Source: JASHPR01 sp963833885 (GTDB lineage: Bacteria; Actinomycetota; Actinomycetes; Streptosporangiales; Streptosporangiaceae). From it: a stretch of DNA of 64,000 nucleotides. Positions 8,598-17,308 of the stretch are shown one piece after another. The stretch lies in the NCBI GenBank assembly GCA_963833885.1, contig CAWHZU010000005.1, forward strand, positions 62,001 to 126,000, given 5' to 3'. Below the pieces are notes generated by a model. That model was not told where the DNA came from. It did no database searches and was given only the letters and a program-made list of their open reading frames with translations. The position numbers and the translations under genes are program-made. The first letter of the stretch is position 1, and every line of letters starts with the position of its first letter.

Positions 8598-9734
8598 TCA
8601 CGAGCTGAGCTGGACGTTGGCCGCCACTCCGCTCGGCGGAGAGACCTGCCCCTGGTCGAGGACGGTCACCACGGCTTGGTAGCCGATGCCCTGCGACGTC
8701 GCTACCGGTGTGGTCAGCAGTTCCTGGACCCGGCCGGAGACGCCGGTGAGGCCGGCGGCGGGCACGTCGACGCTGACGAGCTGGCCGGTTTTGATGTTTC
8801 CGATCGAGCTTTCCGGCACCAGGACGCTGACCTGCCAGGTGCCAGAGGTGCGCAGCGCGACCACCGGCAGGTACGCACCGGAGTCCGATCCGTCCGCGGT
8901 ATCGCCGGACTGCGGTCCCTCGGGGAGCAGAGAGAACAGTGGACGCTGCGAAGCCGACGTGCCCGGCGCCGAATAGTCCCGGATGCCATCGCCGTCCGCG
9001 GTCTCGCCCGGCTGGCCGTTGACGGCTATCACGGTCCCGCCGGCGGGAGCGACGATCCGGGTGCCCGCCGCCTCGGCCCGGTCAATGGCCAGCTGTCCCT
9101 TGTCCCTGGCCAGCTGGGCGCGCGCGGCGTCGATGGCCGATGCGGTGCCGCCGGAGAGTGCGGCGGCAAGCTCGCTCTTGTCGGCCGTGATCGCCGCCCG
9201 GGCGGCCGCGAGGACCGCGGCCGTCGCGGGCGCGACCTCGGTTGCGAGGAGCTGTCCCTTGCTGACCCGCTGGCCGATGGTCGCGGTAATCGTCGCGAGC
9301 TGACCGGAGCTGGAGAAGTTCAGGTAGACGACGCCGCTGTTCGTCACCGTTCCGGCGAGCGAGCTGCCGTCGGCGGCGGCAATCCGTGGCACGTACCACA
9401 CCGCACCGAAGACGCACGCGCCGGCGATCAGCGCCGCCGCGACTCGCTGCGGACCGGTGATGTGCCGGCGCGTTCTCTCCGAGCCGCGCCGTCCCTGGCC
9501 GGCGCGGCCGTTCGGGGCGTAGCCGTTCAACCGAAGCGATGTGTGGTCGGTCGGCGCCTTGTCGTCGGCTTGAACCGGGGTCGGATTCAACTCAGCCCGC
9601 TTTCGACAATCAACTACCCATTTATGGCGACACCGGCCAGTCGAGAACGCCCCAGGCAGCCATGTCCCGGCACGCCGGCGACCGCCGGGTACGTCCACGA
9701 ACCGGGCAATAGCGGATACCGGTGGCAGGCGCAC
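8598..9734 (-). CDS. HlyD-like membrane fusion protein
   Basis: Up to 378 residues. After a long basic N-terminus there is one membrane segment near residues 98-116 (AALIAGACVFGAVWYV), then a biotin/lipoyl-like hairpin domain (GQLATITATIGQRVSKGQLL), an alanine-rich helical part (about 150-200), a second lipoyl half (TRIVAPAGGTVIAVNGQPGE) and a beta-barrel region (VSVLVPESSIGNIKTGQLVS). This is the layout of periplasmic adaptor proteins, which work with ABC or other exporters. No ATPase or permease lies beside it. The start is uncertain: a TTG about 50 codons in is an alternative. Confidence 0.75.
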   Translation of the reverse strand: MRLPPVSAIARFVDVPGGRRRAGTWLPGAFSTGRCRHKWVVDCRKRAELNPTPVQADDKAPTDHTSLRLNGYAPNGRAGQGRRGSERTRRHITGPQRVAAALIAGACVFGAVWYVPRIAAADGSSLAGTVTNSGVVYLNFSSSGQLATITATIGQRVSKGQLLATEVAPATAAVLAAARAAITADKSELAAALSGGTASAIDAARAQLARDKGQLAIDRAEAAGTRIVAPAGGTVIAVNGQPGETADGDGIRDYSAPGTSASQRPLFSLLPEGPQSGDTADGSDSGAYLPVVALRTSGTWQVSVLVPESSIGNIKTGQLVSVDVPAAGLTGVSGRVQELLTTPVATSQGIGYQAVVTVLDQGQVSPPSGVAANVQLSS

Positions 9735-10038
9735 GACTATGCGCGCTCGGTCATTCCCAGGCTGCCTGGCCAGTGTCCTTTCTACACGACGGATTCACGC
9801 GGCAAGGTGATGATACTCGAAACAGCAATAAGGTTCATCTGACCGTGATCCGAATGAGGCAATATGAGGCAACTCGGCAACAATCCTGATTACCCTGGTG
9901 ATCTCGCCGACCGGCAGATCACCTCAAACCAATTCTGCTAGGTTCTTCGCTGCCTCATGGGGGAGCCCGCGCCATCGCGCGGCTCGCGGCAATAGCGGGC
10001 AAAACGCCGGTAGCGGCTGAAGGCGCGGTGATCAGTTA
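9735..10038. other. Intergenic region with an operator-like palindrome
   Basis: No gene is seen in these 304 bases, which separate divergent genes. They hold an inverted repeat GGTGATCT (9897-9904) / AGATCACC (9916-9923) with an 11-base spacer, and a short direct repeat ATGAGGCA near 9855-9870. The palindrome could be an operator for either flanking gene or a weak hairpin. Confidence 0.4.
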
Positions 10039-12039
10039 ATGGATTCCTCGCTGCTTGCGGCGACGATCGGCCTGCTCGCAGCGCTGGCCGGCGCCTGCGT
10101 CCTGCCGGTCTATGCGGACAGCACCGATGATCTCGGCAACGGCATGTCCTCGGTGATCATCCCGAGGTACGTGGCGACGCCGCGCTTCCGCCCGCGCACG
10201 TGGGCTTTTCTGGGCATCGCCGCCATCGGCGGCCTGGTGTTCGTCGGCTGGCAGCGGCCGTCGATACCGGTGCTCTACACCGGCGCGGTGCGCGACGTGG
10301 CGGTGGCGATAACAAGGAACCCGGCAACGGTCAACGGATACGCCGCGCGCCTGCACCCGGCAACCTTGTTCCTGGCGGTCGCCTACATCGTCGGCATCTC
10401 GCTGGTGGTGCGCGCCGACCTGGGCAGGCGCCTGGCGATGCTGACCCACGCGGTGCTCTACGTGGCAATGTCCGTGCTCACCGAGGCGCTGATGATCACC
10501 GTAGGCGTTGCCACCAGGCTGATGGTCGGGCCCTTTGGCATCGAGGCCACCCTCGCAAACCTGCTCGTCGGCGGGCTGGTCGTCATGCGCCTGACGTTCA
10601 CCAGCTTTGCGCTGCCCAGGGCGACGGTACTGCCGATCAGGCGGCGGCGCTGGCTCTGGGACAGCATCGTCACCTGGTTCGCGCTGCTGTCCGCCGTGGC
10701 CCTGCTCGTGGTGATGTATGCGCTCCTGTCCGAGCCGTCCAATCTCACGACGGCGTGGCAGGTGTTCGTGCCGCTGTACGCGGTGTGCTTGCTGCTGGCA
10801 ATCATGCTTGTTCCGCTGTGGCTGCTGTGGTGGGCGAGCCGGCGGCTGCCCAAGCCCGGCGGTGACCGGCCCAGCGTTGACGTGATCATCCCGGCTTACA
10901 ACGAGCAGGAGAACATCGCCCGCCTGCTGCGCTCGGTCGACGTTGCCGCCGAGCGCTACGGCGGACCGGTGCTGGTGGTCGTCTCCAACGACGGCTCTGT
11001 CGACCGCACCGAGGAGATCGCGCGGGAAGAGATCTCGCGGCTTCGCTTCGCCAGCGGCAGGGTGCTGAACGCGCCGAACGGCGGCCAGTCCGCCGCGCTG
11101 AACCGGGCGCTGTCGGTCACCACCTCGGATATCTGCGTCCGGATCGACGCGGACTCCGTGATGGGGCCGGACGCGCTGGTCTACTCGATCCCGTGGTTGC
11201 GCGATCCGGACATCGGCATGGTCGGCGCGATGGAGGAGCCGAGGACCGACACCGTGACCTGGTTCCACCGCATGCGCACGCTCGAGGCGCTGTTCCAGTT
11301 CCGGTTCGCCCGGCTCGCGCAGAGCGTGGTCGACGGCGTGGTGGTCATTCCCGGCCCGTTCACGGTGTTCCGCCGGGCGCCCGCTGCGGCGGCAGGCGGG
11401 TTCCCGGTCCGGATGAACGGCGAGGACACCGACCTGACCATGCAGTTCGGGCGACTCGGCTACCGCTGCGTCGTCGATCCGCGGATCCGGTGCTACGAGG
11501 ACGTGCCGCGCCGGGCTGCCGAGTTCGTCGAGCAGCGGACCCGCTGGGCGCGGGCCGGCTTTCACGTCTATGCCCGCCACGTGCCGCTGCGCAGCGGCTC
11601 GGCCGGGCCCCGCGTGTGGTTCTGGACGATGCGCCGGGGATTCTCCTGGTTCTCCCTGCAGACCGGCCTCGTGGCCCCGGTCTTCATGCTGGAACTTGCG
11701 CTGACCCACCCCACCTACCGGCAGAACATCGCGACGTTCGCGGGCATCTACATCGCGGCGGGCGCGGTGCCCGTCCTGATCAGCGTGCCATTCGCGATCA
11801 AGCAGCGGCAGTGGCGCAGCCTGTGCTGGATCCCCACCTGGTTCGCGTATGCGTTCCTGCGCCGGCTGGCGACCCTGGAAGCGGCGATCACGCTTCCGGT
11901 ACGGCCGTTCCCCGCGCCCGCGCCCGCACGCATCCCGTCGCCGCGGCGCGCCGCTTCGGCCGCCGGCCCCGCCCGCCGGGTGAGGCGGCTGCGGCACACG
12001 GGGGCACGCGGGACCCTGGCCGCCCGCGACAGCGACTGA
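10039..12039 (+). CDS. Membrane glycosyltransferase family 2
   Basis: A 666-residue polytopic enzyme. About 280 N-terminal residues hold several membrane helices. The GT2 domain starts at DVIIPAYNEQENIARLLRS, with the nucleotide-sugar DxD in RIDADS (about 368), a second acidic motif GEDTDLTM (about 460) and the processive-type QRTRW (about 498). Further membrane helices follow and the tail is basic and alanine/proline rich. QxxRW and the helix layout resemble polysaccharide synthases of the cellulose/hyaluronan synthase type. The sugar and product cannot be told from sequence. No obvious RBS lies before 10039. Confidence 0.85.
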   Translation: MDSSLLAATIGLLAALAGACVLPVYADSTDDLGNGMSSVIIPRYVATPRFRPRTWAFLGIAAIGGLVFVGWQRPSIPVLYTGAVRDVAVAITRNPATVNGYAARLHPATLFLAVAYIVGISLVVRADLGRRLAMLTHAVLYVAMSVLTEALMITVGVATRLMVGPFGIEATLANLLVGGLVVMRLTFTSFALPRATVLPIRRRRWLWDSIVTWFALLSAVALLVVMYALLSEPSNLTTAWQVFVPLYAVCLLLAIMLVPLWLLWWASRRLPKPGGDRPSVDVIIPAYNEQENIARLLRSVDVAAERYGGPVLVVVSNDGSVDRTEEIAREEISRLRFASGRVLNAPNGGQSAALNRALSVTTSDICVRIDADSVMGPDALVYSIPWLRDPDIGMVGAMEEPRTDTVTWFHRMRTLEALFQFRFARLAQSVVDGVVVIPGPFTVFRRAPAAAAGGFPVRMNGEDTDLTMQFGRLGYRCVVDPRIRCYEDVPRRAAEFVEQRTRWARAGFHVYARHVPLRSGSAGPRVWFWTMRRGFSWFSLQTGLVAPVFMLELALTHPTYRQNIATFAGIYIAAGAVPVLISVPFAIKQRQWRSLCWIPTWFAYAFLRRLATLEAAITLPVRPFPAPAPARIPSPRRAASAAGPARRVRRLRHTGARGTLAARDSD

Positions 12040-12136
12040 GCGGCCGCCCGCCTTCGGCGCCGCCGCTTACGGACAGCGCAACACCGCCGAGCCAGCCTCG
12101 GCAAAGTTCCGGCACAGGCCAGCGATTCGGGCTTCC

Positions 12137-12180
12137 TTGACATGCCAGCTAGGTACAAAGCTATAGTGCTAGGTACCTAG
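12137..12180 (+). promoter_or_regulatory. Promoter and operator of the GntR/ABC operon
   Basis: TTGACA (12137-12142) and TATAGT (12162-12167) form a promoter with a rather long 19-base spacer. Overlapping it are CTAGGTAC at 12149-12156 and the perfect palindrome CTAGGTACCTAG at 12169-12180, 20 bases apart. YtrA-type GntR repressors usually bind such sites in front of their own operon, so this is probably the autoregulatory operator. Confidence 0.6.
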
Positions 12181-12196
12181 TTAAAGTGAGGCCGTC

Positions 12197-12589
12197 GTGA
12201 TCGAGTTCCACTTGGATGCCCGTTCCGGGGTCGCGCCGTACCGGCAGCTGATCCACCAGGTGCGGCACGCGCTGCGGCTGGGCCTGCTGCACGAGGGTGA
12301 CCAGCTGCCGAAGGTCAAGGACGTGGTCGCCGGGCTGGCGATCAACCCGAACACGGTGCTCAAGGCCTACCGCGAGCTTGAGTACGAGGGGCTGGTCGCG
12401 GCCCGCCCGGGGATCGGCACGTTCGTGACCGGGACGCTGGACGGCGGGTCGCTGGCCGCGCACCGGCCGCTGCGCCGCGAACTGCAGCGCTGGCTGGGCA
12501 AGGCACGCAAGGCCGGCCTGGACGACGAGTCCATCGAGGCTCTGTTCACCAGCACGTTTCGGTCCGCAAGCGAGGAGGACATAGCGTGA
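12197..12589 (+). CDS. GntR family regulator, YtrA type
   Basis: A 130-residue repressor, GTG start. The N-terminal winged helix includes PYRQLIHQVRHALRLGLLHE, DQLPKVKDVVAGLAINPNTV and LEYEGLVAARPGIGTFV, the GntR signature. The short C-terminal tail (about 45 residues) marks the YtrA subfamily, which usually controls ABC exporters. It starts the operon and overlaps the ATPase gene by four bases (GTGA). The promoter carries repeated CTAGGTAC sites that are probably its target. Confidence 0.9.
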   Translation: MIEFHLDARSGVAPYRQLIHQVRHALRLGLLHEGDQLPKVKDVVAGLAINPNTVLKAYRELEYEGLVAARPGIGTFVTGTLDGGSLAAHRPLRRELQRWLGKARKAGLDDESIEALFTSTFRSASEEDIA

Positions 12590-13485
12590 GTGCCGTCATA
12601 GCAGCCGACGGGCTCGGCAAGCGGTACCGGCGCCAGTGGGCACTGGCCGACTGCACCCTGTCGATTCCCGCCGGGAACGTCGTGGGATTGGTCGGCCCCA
12701 ACGGTGCTGGGAAGACCACCCTGCTGAACCTGGCCGTCGGCCTGCTGGCGCCCGACGCGGGCACGATCGAGGTGCTCGGCGGCACGCCGGCGGCCGACCG
12801 GGCGCAGCTGGCCCGGGTTGGGTTCCTCGCCCAGGACTCACCGGTTTACGCCGGGCTGTCGGTCGCCGATCACCTGAAGCTGGGCGCGCACCTCAACACG
12901 GACTGGGACGCGGGGCTGGCCCACGGCCGGGTCGAGCGGCTGGACATTGATCCCGGCCAGAAGGCTGGCACTCTATCGGGCGGGCAGCGGGCCCAGCTCG
13001 CGCTGACGCTGGCCATCGCCAAACGACCGGAGCTGCTGATCCTGGACGAGCCAGTCGCCAGCCTGGACCCGCTGGCCCGGCGGGAGTTCCTGCAGGACCT
13101 GATGGAAGCCGTCGCCGAGCAGGAGCTGTCGGTGGTGCTGTCCTCGCACCTGATCGCGGACCTGGAACGGGTGTGCGACTACCTGGTCGTGCTCGTCGGC
13201 TCGCGGGTGCGGGTCGCGGGGCCGGTGGACGAACTGCTGGCCGCGCACTACCTGCTGTCCGGGCCGCGCCGAGACCCGGCCGCGCTGCCGGACGGCCTGG
13301 AGGTCATCTCGGCCAGCCACACCGACGTGCAGACCACGCTGCTGGTGCGCACCAGCGGCCCGGTGCTGGACCCGGCCTGGACGGTCTCGCAGGTCGGCCT
13401 CGAGGACCTGGCGCTGGCCTACATGAGCCAGGCCACCGGACGCCGCCGCCGCGACAACAACCACCACCTGGAGGTGCAGAAATGA
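12586..13485 (+). CDS. ABC transporter ATP-binding protein
   Basis: A 299-residue ATPase. Walker A GPNGAGKTT (about 37-45), signature LSGGQ and Walker B LLILDEP are all intact, so it should be active. About 90 residues after the ATPase core form a C-terminal extension. It lies between the YtrA-type regulator and the permease with four-base overlaps on both sides, and together they form an exporter. Substrate unknown; related Ytr-type systems respond to cell-wall-active compounds. Confidence 0.92.
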   Translation: MSAVIAADGLGKRYRRQWALADCTLSIPAGNVVGLVGPNGAGKTTLLNLAVGLLAPDAGTIEVLGGTPAADRAQLARVGFLAQDSPVYAGLSVADHLKLGAHLNTDWDAGLAHGRVERLDIDPGQKAGTLSGGQRAQLALTLAIAKRPELLILDEPVASLDPLARREFLQDLMEAVAEQELSVVLSSHLIADLERVCDYLVVLVGSRVRVAGPVDELLAAHYLLSGPRRDPAALPDGLEVISASHTDVQTTLLVRTSGPVLDPAWTVSQVGLEDLALAYMSQATGRRRRDNNHHLEVQK

Positions 13486-14522
13486 TCTGGCTGACCTGGC
13501 GGCAGTTCCGCGTCCAGGCTCTCACCGCGGCCGCGGTGCTGGCCGCGTCCGCGATCCTGCTGGCCGCCACCGGGCCACAGCTGGCCAGCCTGTACACCAG
13601 CAGCAAGATCATCGGCTGCCACGGGTTGGCCTGCCAATCCGCCGCCAACACATTCTTCAGCAGCCTGGCCGGTCTCGACAAGGTCGTGTACCTGCTCGGC
13701 ATCGGGCTCGTCCTTGTAACGCCCGCGATCATCGGCATCTTCTGGGGTGCCCCGCTGATCTCCCGCGAGCTCGAGACCCGGACGTTCAACCTGGCCTGGA
13801 CCCAGGGCGTCACCCGCGCCCAGTGGCTCGCGGTCAAGCTCGCACTGACCGGCCTGGCCGCGATGGCCGTCACCGAGGGACTCAGCCTCATCTACGCCTG
13901 GTGGGCCAATCCCATTACCAAAGTCATCCGCCTCGGTCAGGGCGGACCCCAACTGTTCAGCGAGGGCCCGTTCAGCTCAGTGATCTTCGCCAGCCATGGC
14001 ATCACCCCGCTCGGCTACGCGGCGTTCGCCTTCACCCTGGGAACCACAGCCGGCGTCCTCACCCGCCGTGCCCTGCCCGCCATGGCCATCACCCTGGCCA
14101 TCTTCGCCGCCGTCCAGGTCGCCGTGCCACTGGCGATCCGCCCCCACCTCGTCTCGCCCAGCCACACCACTGCCTCGATCTACGCCGCGGACGAGGTCTA
14201 CGGCAGCCTCACCGCCGACGTCGTCCCCGGCAAGCCCGACGCCTGGATCATCTCCAGCCAAGCCCTCAACCCGGCAGGCCAGCCAGTCAGCGCCATCCCC
14301 GCCGGCTGCGCCAGCCCTCCCGGCGCCACCGGCGAAAAAGGCGGAACCTCAGCCATCACCCCAGCACAGTGCATGCAAAAACGCGGCTACCGGGAGGCCA
14401 TCAGCTACGTGCCCACCAGCCGCTACTGGACCCTTCAATGGACCGAGGCCGCGATCTTCCTGGCCCTCGCGCTCGCCCTAGCCTGGTTCTCCTTCTGGCG
14501 GCTCGGCCGCCGACGGACCTGA
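13482..14522 (+). CDS. ABC transporter permease
   Basis: A 346-residue membrane protein starting MIWLTWRQFRVQALTAAAVL, with about six hydrophobic helices and a large extracytoplasmic loop before the last one. The start at 13482 overlaps the ATPase stop (ATGA). MIWLTWRQ is a common beginning for actinomycete ABC-2-like permeases next to YtrA-type regulators. A hairpin two bases after the stop probably ends the operon. Confidence 0.85.
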   Translation: MIWLTWRQFRVQALTAAAVLAASAILLAATGPQLASLYTSSKIIGCHGLACQSAANTFFSSLAGLDKVVYLLGIGLVLVTPAIIGIFWGAPLISRELETRTFNLAWTQGVTRAQWLAVKLALTGLAAMAVTEGLSLIYAWWANPITKVIRLGQGGPQLFSEGPFSSVIFASHGITPLGYAAFAFTLGTTAGVLTRRALPAMAITLAIFAAVQVAVPLAIRPHLVSPSHTTASIYAADEVYGSLTADVVPGKPDAWIISSQALNPAGQPVSAIPAGCASPPGATGEKGGTSAITPAQCMQKRGYREAISYVPTSRYWTLQWTEAAIFLALALALAWFSFWRLGRRRT

Positions 14523-14523
14523 C

Positions 14524-14549
14524 GTGCCGCGCCAGGGCGGTGGCGGCAC
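14524..14549 (+). terminator. Hairpin after the ABC operon
   Basis: GTGCCGC (14524-14530) and GCGGCAC (14543-14549) form a seven-base G+C-rich stem right after the permease stop. There is no U-run, which is common for actinomycete terminators. Confidence 0.45.
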
Positions 14550-14592
14550 CCCGCTGATTCCTCGCCACAAGATCCAGCCGGGAGCCCCGAAA

Positions 14593-15324
14593 TCAGCCGG
14601 AGCGCGGAATCGGCACGAGGTCGCGCACCCCGAGCTCATCGGCCCGGGCCAGCAAGTCGGCTGGGTCGGCATATACCCGGTAGGCGCCGGCCCGCTCCAG
14701 CTCCTCCCGGCCGTATCCGCCAGACATCAGGCCGATGCCGAGCGCGCCGGCCCGCCGGGCCGCCAGCAGGTCCCAGACGCTGTCCCCGACCACCCAGGCG
14801 TGCTGTGGCTCCACCCCGAGCAGCGCCGCGGCTGCGAGGAACAAGTCCGGGTCCGGCTTGGCACGCCTGACCAGGTCGCGGGTGATCATCGGGGCGTCGT
14901 CGGGCAGGCCCAGCATGCCGAGGGCATGGGCGGCGGTGGCCCGGTACCCGCTGGTGGCGATCGCCCACTGCACGCCCTTGCTAGTGAGCGCCGCCAGCAA
15001 CTCGGCCGCACCGGGGAGCGGGCGCACGGAGTCGGCCTGCGCCAGGTACTCCTCGGCGTGTGCCTGCTGCAGCAGCGCGATGTCGTCGGCGGACAGCGTC
15101 AGGCCGGTCTCGCGCAGCAGCGCGGACACGAACAGCCCTCCGCTCATCCCGATCCGCCGGTGGATCCGCCACACCGAGAGGTCGATGTCCAGCCGCGACA
15201 AGGCCGCCCGCCAGGCGATCACGTGCTGGTACACGCTGTCGATGAGCGTCCCGTCCAGGTCGAACAGGAAGGCCGGGGCTGGGGGCTCGGGATAGCTCGC
15301 CGGTCCAGTCATGCCACGAACCAT
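14593..15324 (-). CDS. HAD-superfamily hydrolase
   Basis: About 243 residues. Motif I is FLFDLDGTLIDS, near the N-terminus; motif II is WAIATSGYR; motif III and IV are seen as KPDPDLFL and VVGDSVWDLLAARRAG. The cap region between motifs I and II is helical, as in phosphoglycolate phosphatase and beta-phosphoglucomutase relatives. It probably dephosphorylates a small metabolite. The start is not decided by an RBS; ATGs at 15357, 15324 and 15312 are all possible. It is divergent from the acetyltransferase gene. Confidence 0.85.
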   Translation of the reverse strand: MVRGMTGPASYPEPPAPAFLFDLDGTLIDSVYQHVIAWRAALSRLDIDLSVWRIHRRIGMSGGLFVSALLRETGLTLSADDIALLQQAHAEEYLAQADSVRPLPGAAELLAALTSKGVQWAIATSGYRATAAHALGMLGLPDDAPMITRDLVRRAKPDPDLFLAAAALLGVEPQHAWVVGDSVWDLLAARRAGALGIGLMSGGYGREELERAGAYRVYADPADLLARADELGVRDLVPIPRSG

Positions 15325-15374
15325 AGTCCAGCGGCTGCTCCGTGAATCTCCCGCCAACCGGTAGCTTCATCCGG

Positions 15375-15932
15375 ATGGACCGCACGCCGTACCGGTTCGA
15401 GCCGGTAACGCCGCGCACCGCCGGGGACCTGGAGCGCTTCTCCAGCGCTCACGGGAAGTTCCGCTACTGCTCCTGCCAGCGCTGGCGGCTGCCTTCCGCG
15501 CAATACCGGGACGCCGGCCGCGACGGCCGGGTCGCCAGCCTCGCCGCCGCCGCCCGGGCCGGCCAGCCGCTGGGCGTGCTCGCCTACCTGAGCGACGACG
15601 TCGTCGGGTGGTGCTCGGTCGCCCCCCGGCACAGCTACCACGCCATCCTCGCCTCGCGGGTGATCCCGGCGGTTCCCGGAGACGACATCTGGTCGGTCGT
15701 CTGCTTCTTCCTGGCGCCGAACGTCCGCCGCCGCGGGCTGCTCCCGCTTCTGCTGGAAGCCGCGTGCGGGTACGCCGAGCAGTCGGGCGCCGCCGCCCTC
15801 GAGGCCTACCCATGGCCCGGCGGCGCCAGCTACCGCTTCATGGGCACCCGCGACCTGTATCTCGGCGCCGGGTTTCGGGACGTGCCCGTGCCCGACGGCT
15901 GCCGTCCGGTCATGCGCCGCCCGCTGCCCTGA
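15375..15932 (+). CDS. GNAT family N-acetyltransferase
   Basis: A 185-residue protein. VVGWCSVAPRHSY is the beta-4 region and VVCFFLAPNVRRRGLLPLLL the acetyl-CoA-binding motif A (RRxGL), followed by AGFRDV near the end. The N-terminal FRYCSCQRWRLPSA carries a CxCQ pair of unknown role. ATG 15375 is preferred because the upstream ATG lies in the promoter space of the divergent gene. Substrate unknown. Confidence 0.8.
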   Translation: MDRTPYRFEPVTPRTAGDLERFSSAHGKFRYCSCQRWRLPSAQYRDAGRDGRVASLAAAARAGQPLGVLAYLSDDVVGWCSVAPRHSYHAILASRVIPAVPGDDIWSVVCFFLAPNVRRRGLLPLLLEAACGYAEQSGAAALEAYPWPGGASYRFMGTRDLYLGAGFRDVPVPDGCRPVMRRPLP

Positions 15933-15991
15933 CTGGCCGCCGGCCCAGCCAGCCGCCCGCTGCTCTGACCGTATGCCGGCCCAGCCAGCCG
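15916..15991. repeat. Imperfect 36-bp tandem duplication at a gene end
   Basis: GCCGCCCGCTG recurs at 15916 and 15952, and GCCGGCCCAGCCAGCCG at 15939 and 15975, giving a 36-base period. The first copy contains the stop codon of the acetyltransferase gene and the second lies beyond it. Confidence 0.7.
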
Positions 15992-15999
15992 GAGCTGGG

Positions 16000-16785
16000 C
16001 TACTGGGCGACGCTGGTGATCACGGAAAAGGCGGCGCCGGCCGGGTCGCCGAGCCAGGCCATCCGGCCCACCTCGGGCACGTCCTGGGCCGGCATCACCA
16101 CGGTGCCGCCGTGCTCGGCCGTCGTTGCGACCACCGCATCGCAGTCGGCCACCTCAAAGTAGGGGCGCCACGTCGTCGTCATGCCGGCCGCCGACATCTG
16201 CGGGTCGAGCGGCATCATGCCGCCGAAGCTGCTCTCCTCGCCGCCACCATGCGGCCGGATCAGCGTGTAGCTGAAGCCGCCCATCGGCATGTCCTGCGTC
16301 GCCCAGCCGAACACCGCCTGGTAGAACGACTTGGCCCCGGCGGCATCGGCCGTGTGCAGCTCGGCCCAGCACAGCGTGCCGGGCTCGTTGACCGGGTCAA
16401 GGCCCTTGGTGTCGCCGGGCTGCCAGACCGCGAACTTCCCGCCGTCAGGGTCGGAGAACTGGCCCATCCGGCCCTGGGTGAACACGTCGAACGGCTCGGC
16501 CCTGACCACGCCGCCGGCCTTCCTGACCGCGTCGGCCGTGGCGTTCGCGTCCTGGGTCTGGAAGTAGAGCGTCCACGACGGCGTCGCGCCCGGTTCCATC
16601 AGCGGTCCCACCGCCGCGACCGTCTTGCCGTCCAGCGTGAGCAGCCCGTAGCCGCCCGCATCCGGCCCGGCCGACTGGAACTGCCAGCCAAACACGGCGC
16701 CGTAGAACGCGGCCGCCGCGTCGACGTCGGTCGTCGCGAGATCGACCCAGTTCGGTACCCCAGGGACATAGTTGGTGCTGAGCAT
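16000..16785 (-). CDS. Two-domain VOC (glyoxalase/bleomycin-resistance fold) protein
   Basis: A 261-residue protein with two repeats of the vicinal-oxygen-chelate fold. Domain 1 begins PNWVDLATTDVDAAAAFYGA, domain 2 near LCWAELHTADAAGAKSFYQA; both contain the FGW segment after the helix. Such two-domain proteins are common in actinomycetes as putative hydroxylase-like or binding proteins. Reaction unknown. ATG 16785 matches the domain start. Confidence 0.85.
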   Translation of the reverse strand: MLSTNYVPGVPNWVDLATTDVDAAAAFYGAVFGWQFQSAGPDAGGYGLLTLDGKTVAAVGPLMEPGATPSWTLYFQTQDANATADAVRKAGGVVRAEPFDVFTQGRMGQFSDPDGGKFAVWQPGDTKGLDPVNEPGTLCWAELHTADAAGAKSFYQAVFGWATQDMPMGGFSYTLIRPHGGGEESSFGGMMPLDPQMSAAGMTTTWRPYFEVADCDAVVATTAEHGGTVVMPAQDVPEVGRMAWLGDPAGAAFSVITSVAQ

Positions 16786-16955
16786 GTGATCTGGCCTCCC
16801 CGTTCACGATTTTGCGGGCCTGCCCGGCCGCCCCGGGAACAGGCCCCTGGTGTGCCTGCCAGCATCGCACCGGGCACCGACAACTCCGGCTCGGATGCAG
16901 ATCTCGGCGAGTGTGGAAACGAACGTAGATTCTCCGCTAGTCGGCGGAGCGGAGA

Positions 16956-17080
16956 TGCGCGAACGTGCATATGGGCAGAGCCAGAAGCCTTGGGATGGTG
17001 CCCGAATGCACGATCTTGCATATTCTTCTCGCGTTGAGCCTCCACATAGGGGTACGCTTAGCGTTATGCACGATCGTGCA
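16956..17080 (+). promoter_or_regulatory. Three operator-like palindromes upstream of hipBA
   Basis: Three 14-base sites share the form TGCxCGAxCxTGCA: 16956-16969 (TGCGCGAACGTGCA), 17007-17020 (TGCACGATCTTGCA) and 17067-17080 (TGCACGATCGTGCA, a perfect palindrome). Centres are 51 and 60 bases apart. The last ends 12 bases before the hipB start. In known HipBA modules HipB binds several such sites to repress its own operon, so the same is inferred here. Confidence 0.65.
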
Positions 17081-17092
17081 GGAGAGTCTGCC

Positions 17093-17308
17093 ATGTGGGG
17101 CAAAGATCTGCGGCGTCGGCGCCTGGAGCTACGGCTCCGCCAGGATGAGCTCGCCGCGCTCGCTGGCGTGTCCACTCGTTTTGTTCACACACTCGAGCAA
17201 AGCAAACCCACCGTGCGACTCGACAAGGTGCTGGCGGTGCTCCGCCAACTGGGTCTAGATCTCGTGCTGGAACCGGGGAGCGGAATCCTCCGCAGCGGAG
17301 GGCGGTGA
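17093..17308 (+). CDS. hipB: HipB-like antitoxin, Xre-type DNA-binding protein
   Basis: A 71-residue protein (MWGKDLRRRRLELRLRQDEL) that is almost entirely a helix-turn-helix domain: QDELAALAGVSTRFVHTLEQ then VRLDKVLAVLRQLGLDLVLE. The start at 17093 has GGAGAG at the right distance; the ATG at 17066 would put the start inside the palindrome at 17067-17080. It overlaps hipA by four bases (GTGA). Expected role: binds HipA, neutralising its kinase activity, and represses the operon. Confidence 0.85.
   Translation: MWGKDLRRRRLELRLRQDELAALAGVSTRFVHTLEQSKPTVRLDKVLAVLRQLGLDLVLEPGSGILRSGGR

Noticed and set aside
10036..11997. Long open frame opposite the glycosyltransferase
   Set aside because: High-G+C shadow frame, rich in Arg/His/Gly/Asp, without domains.
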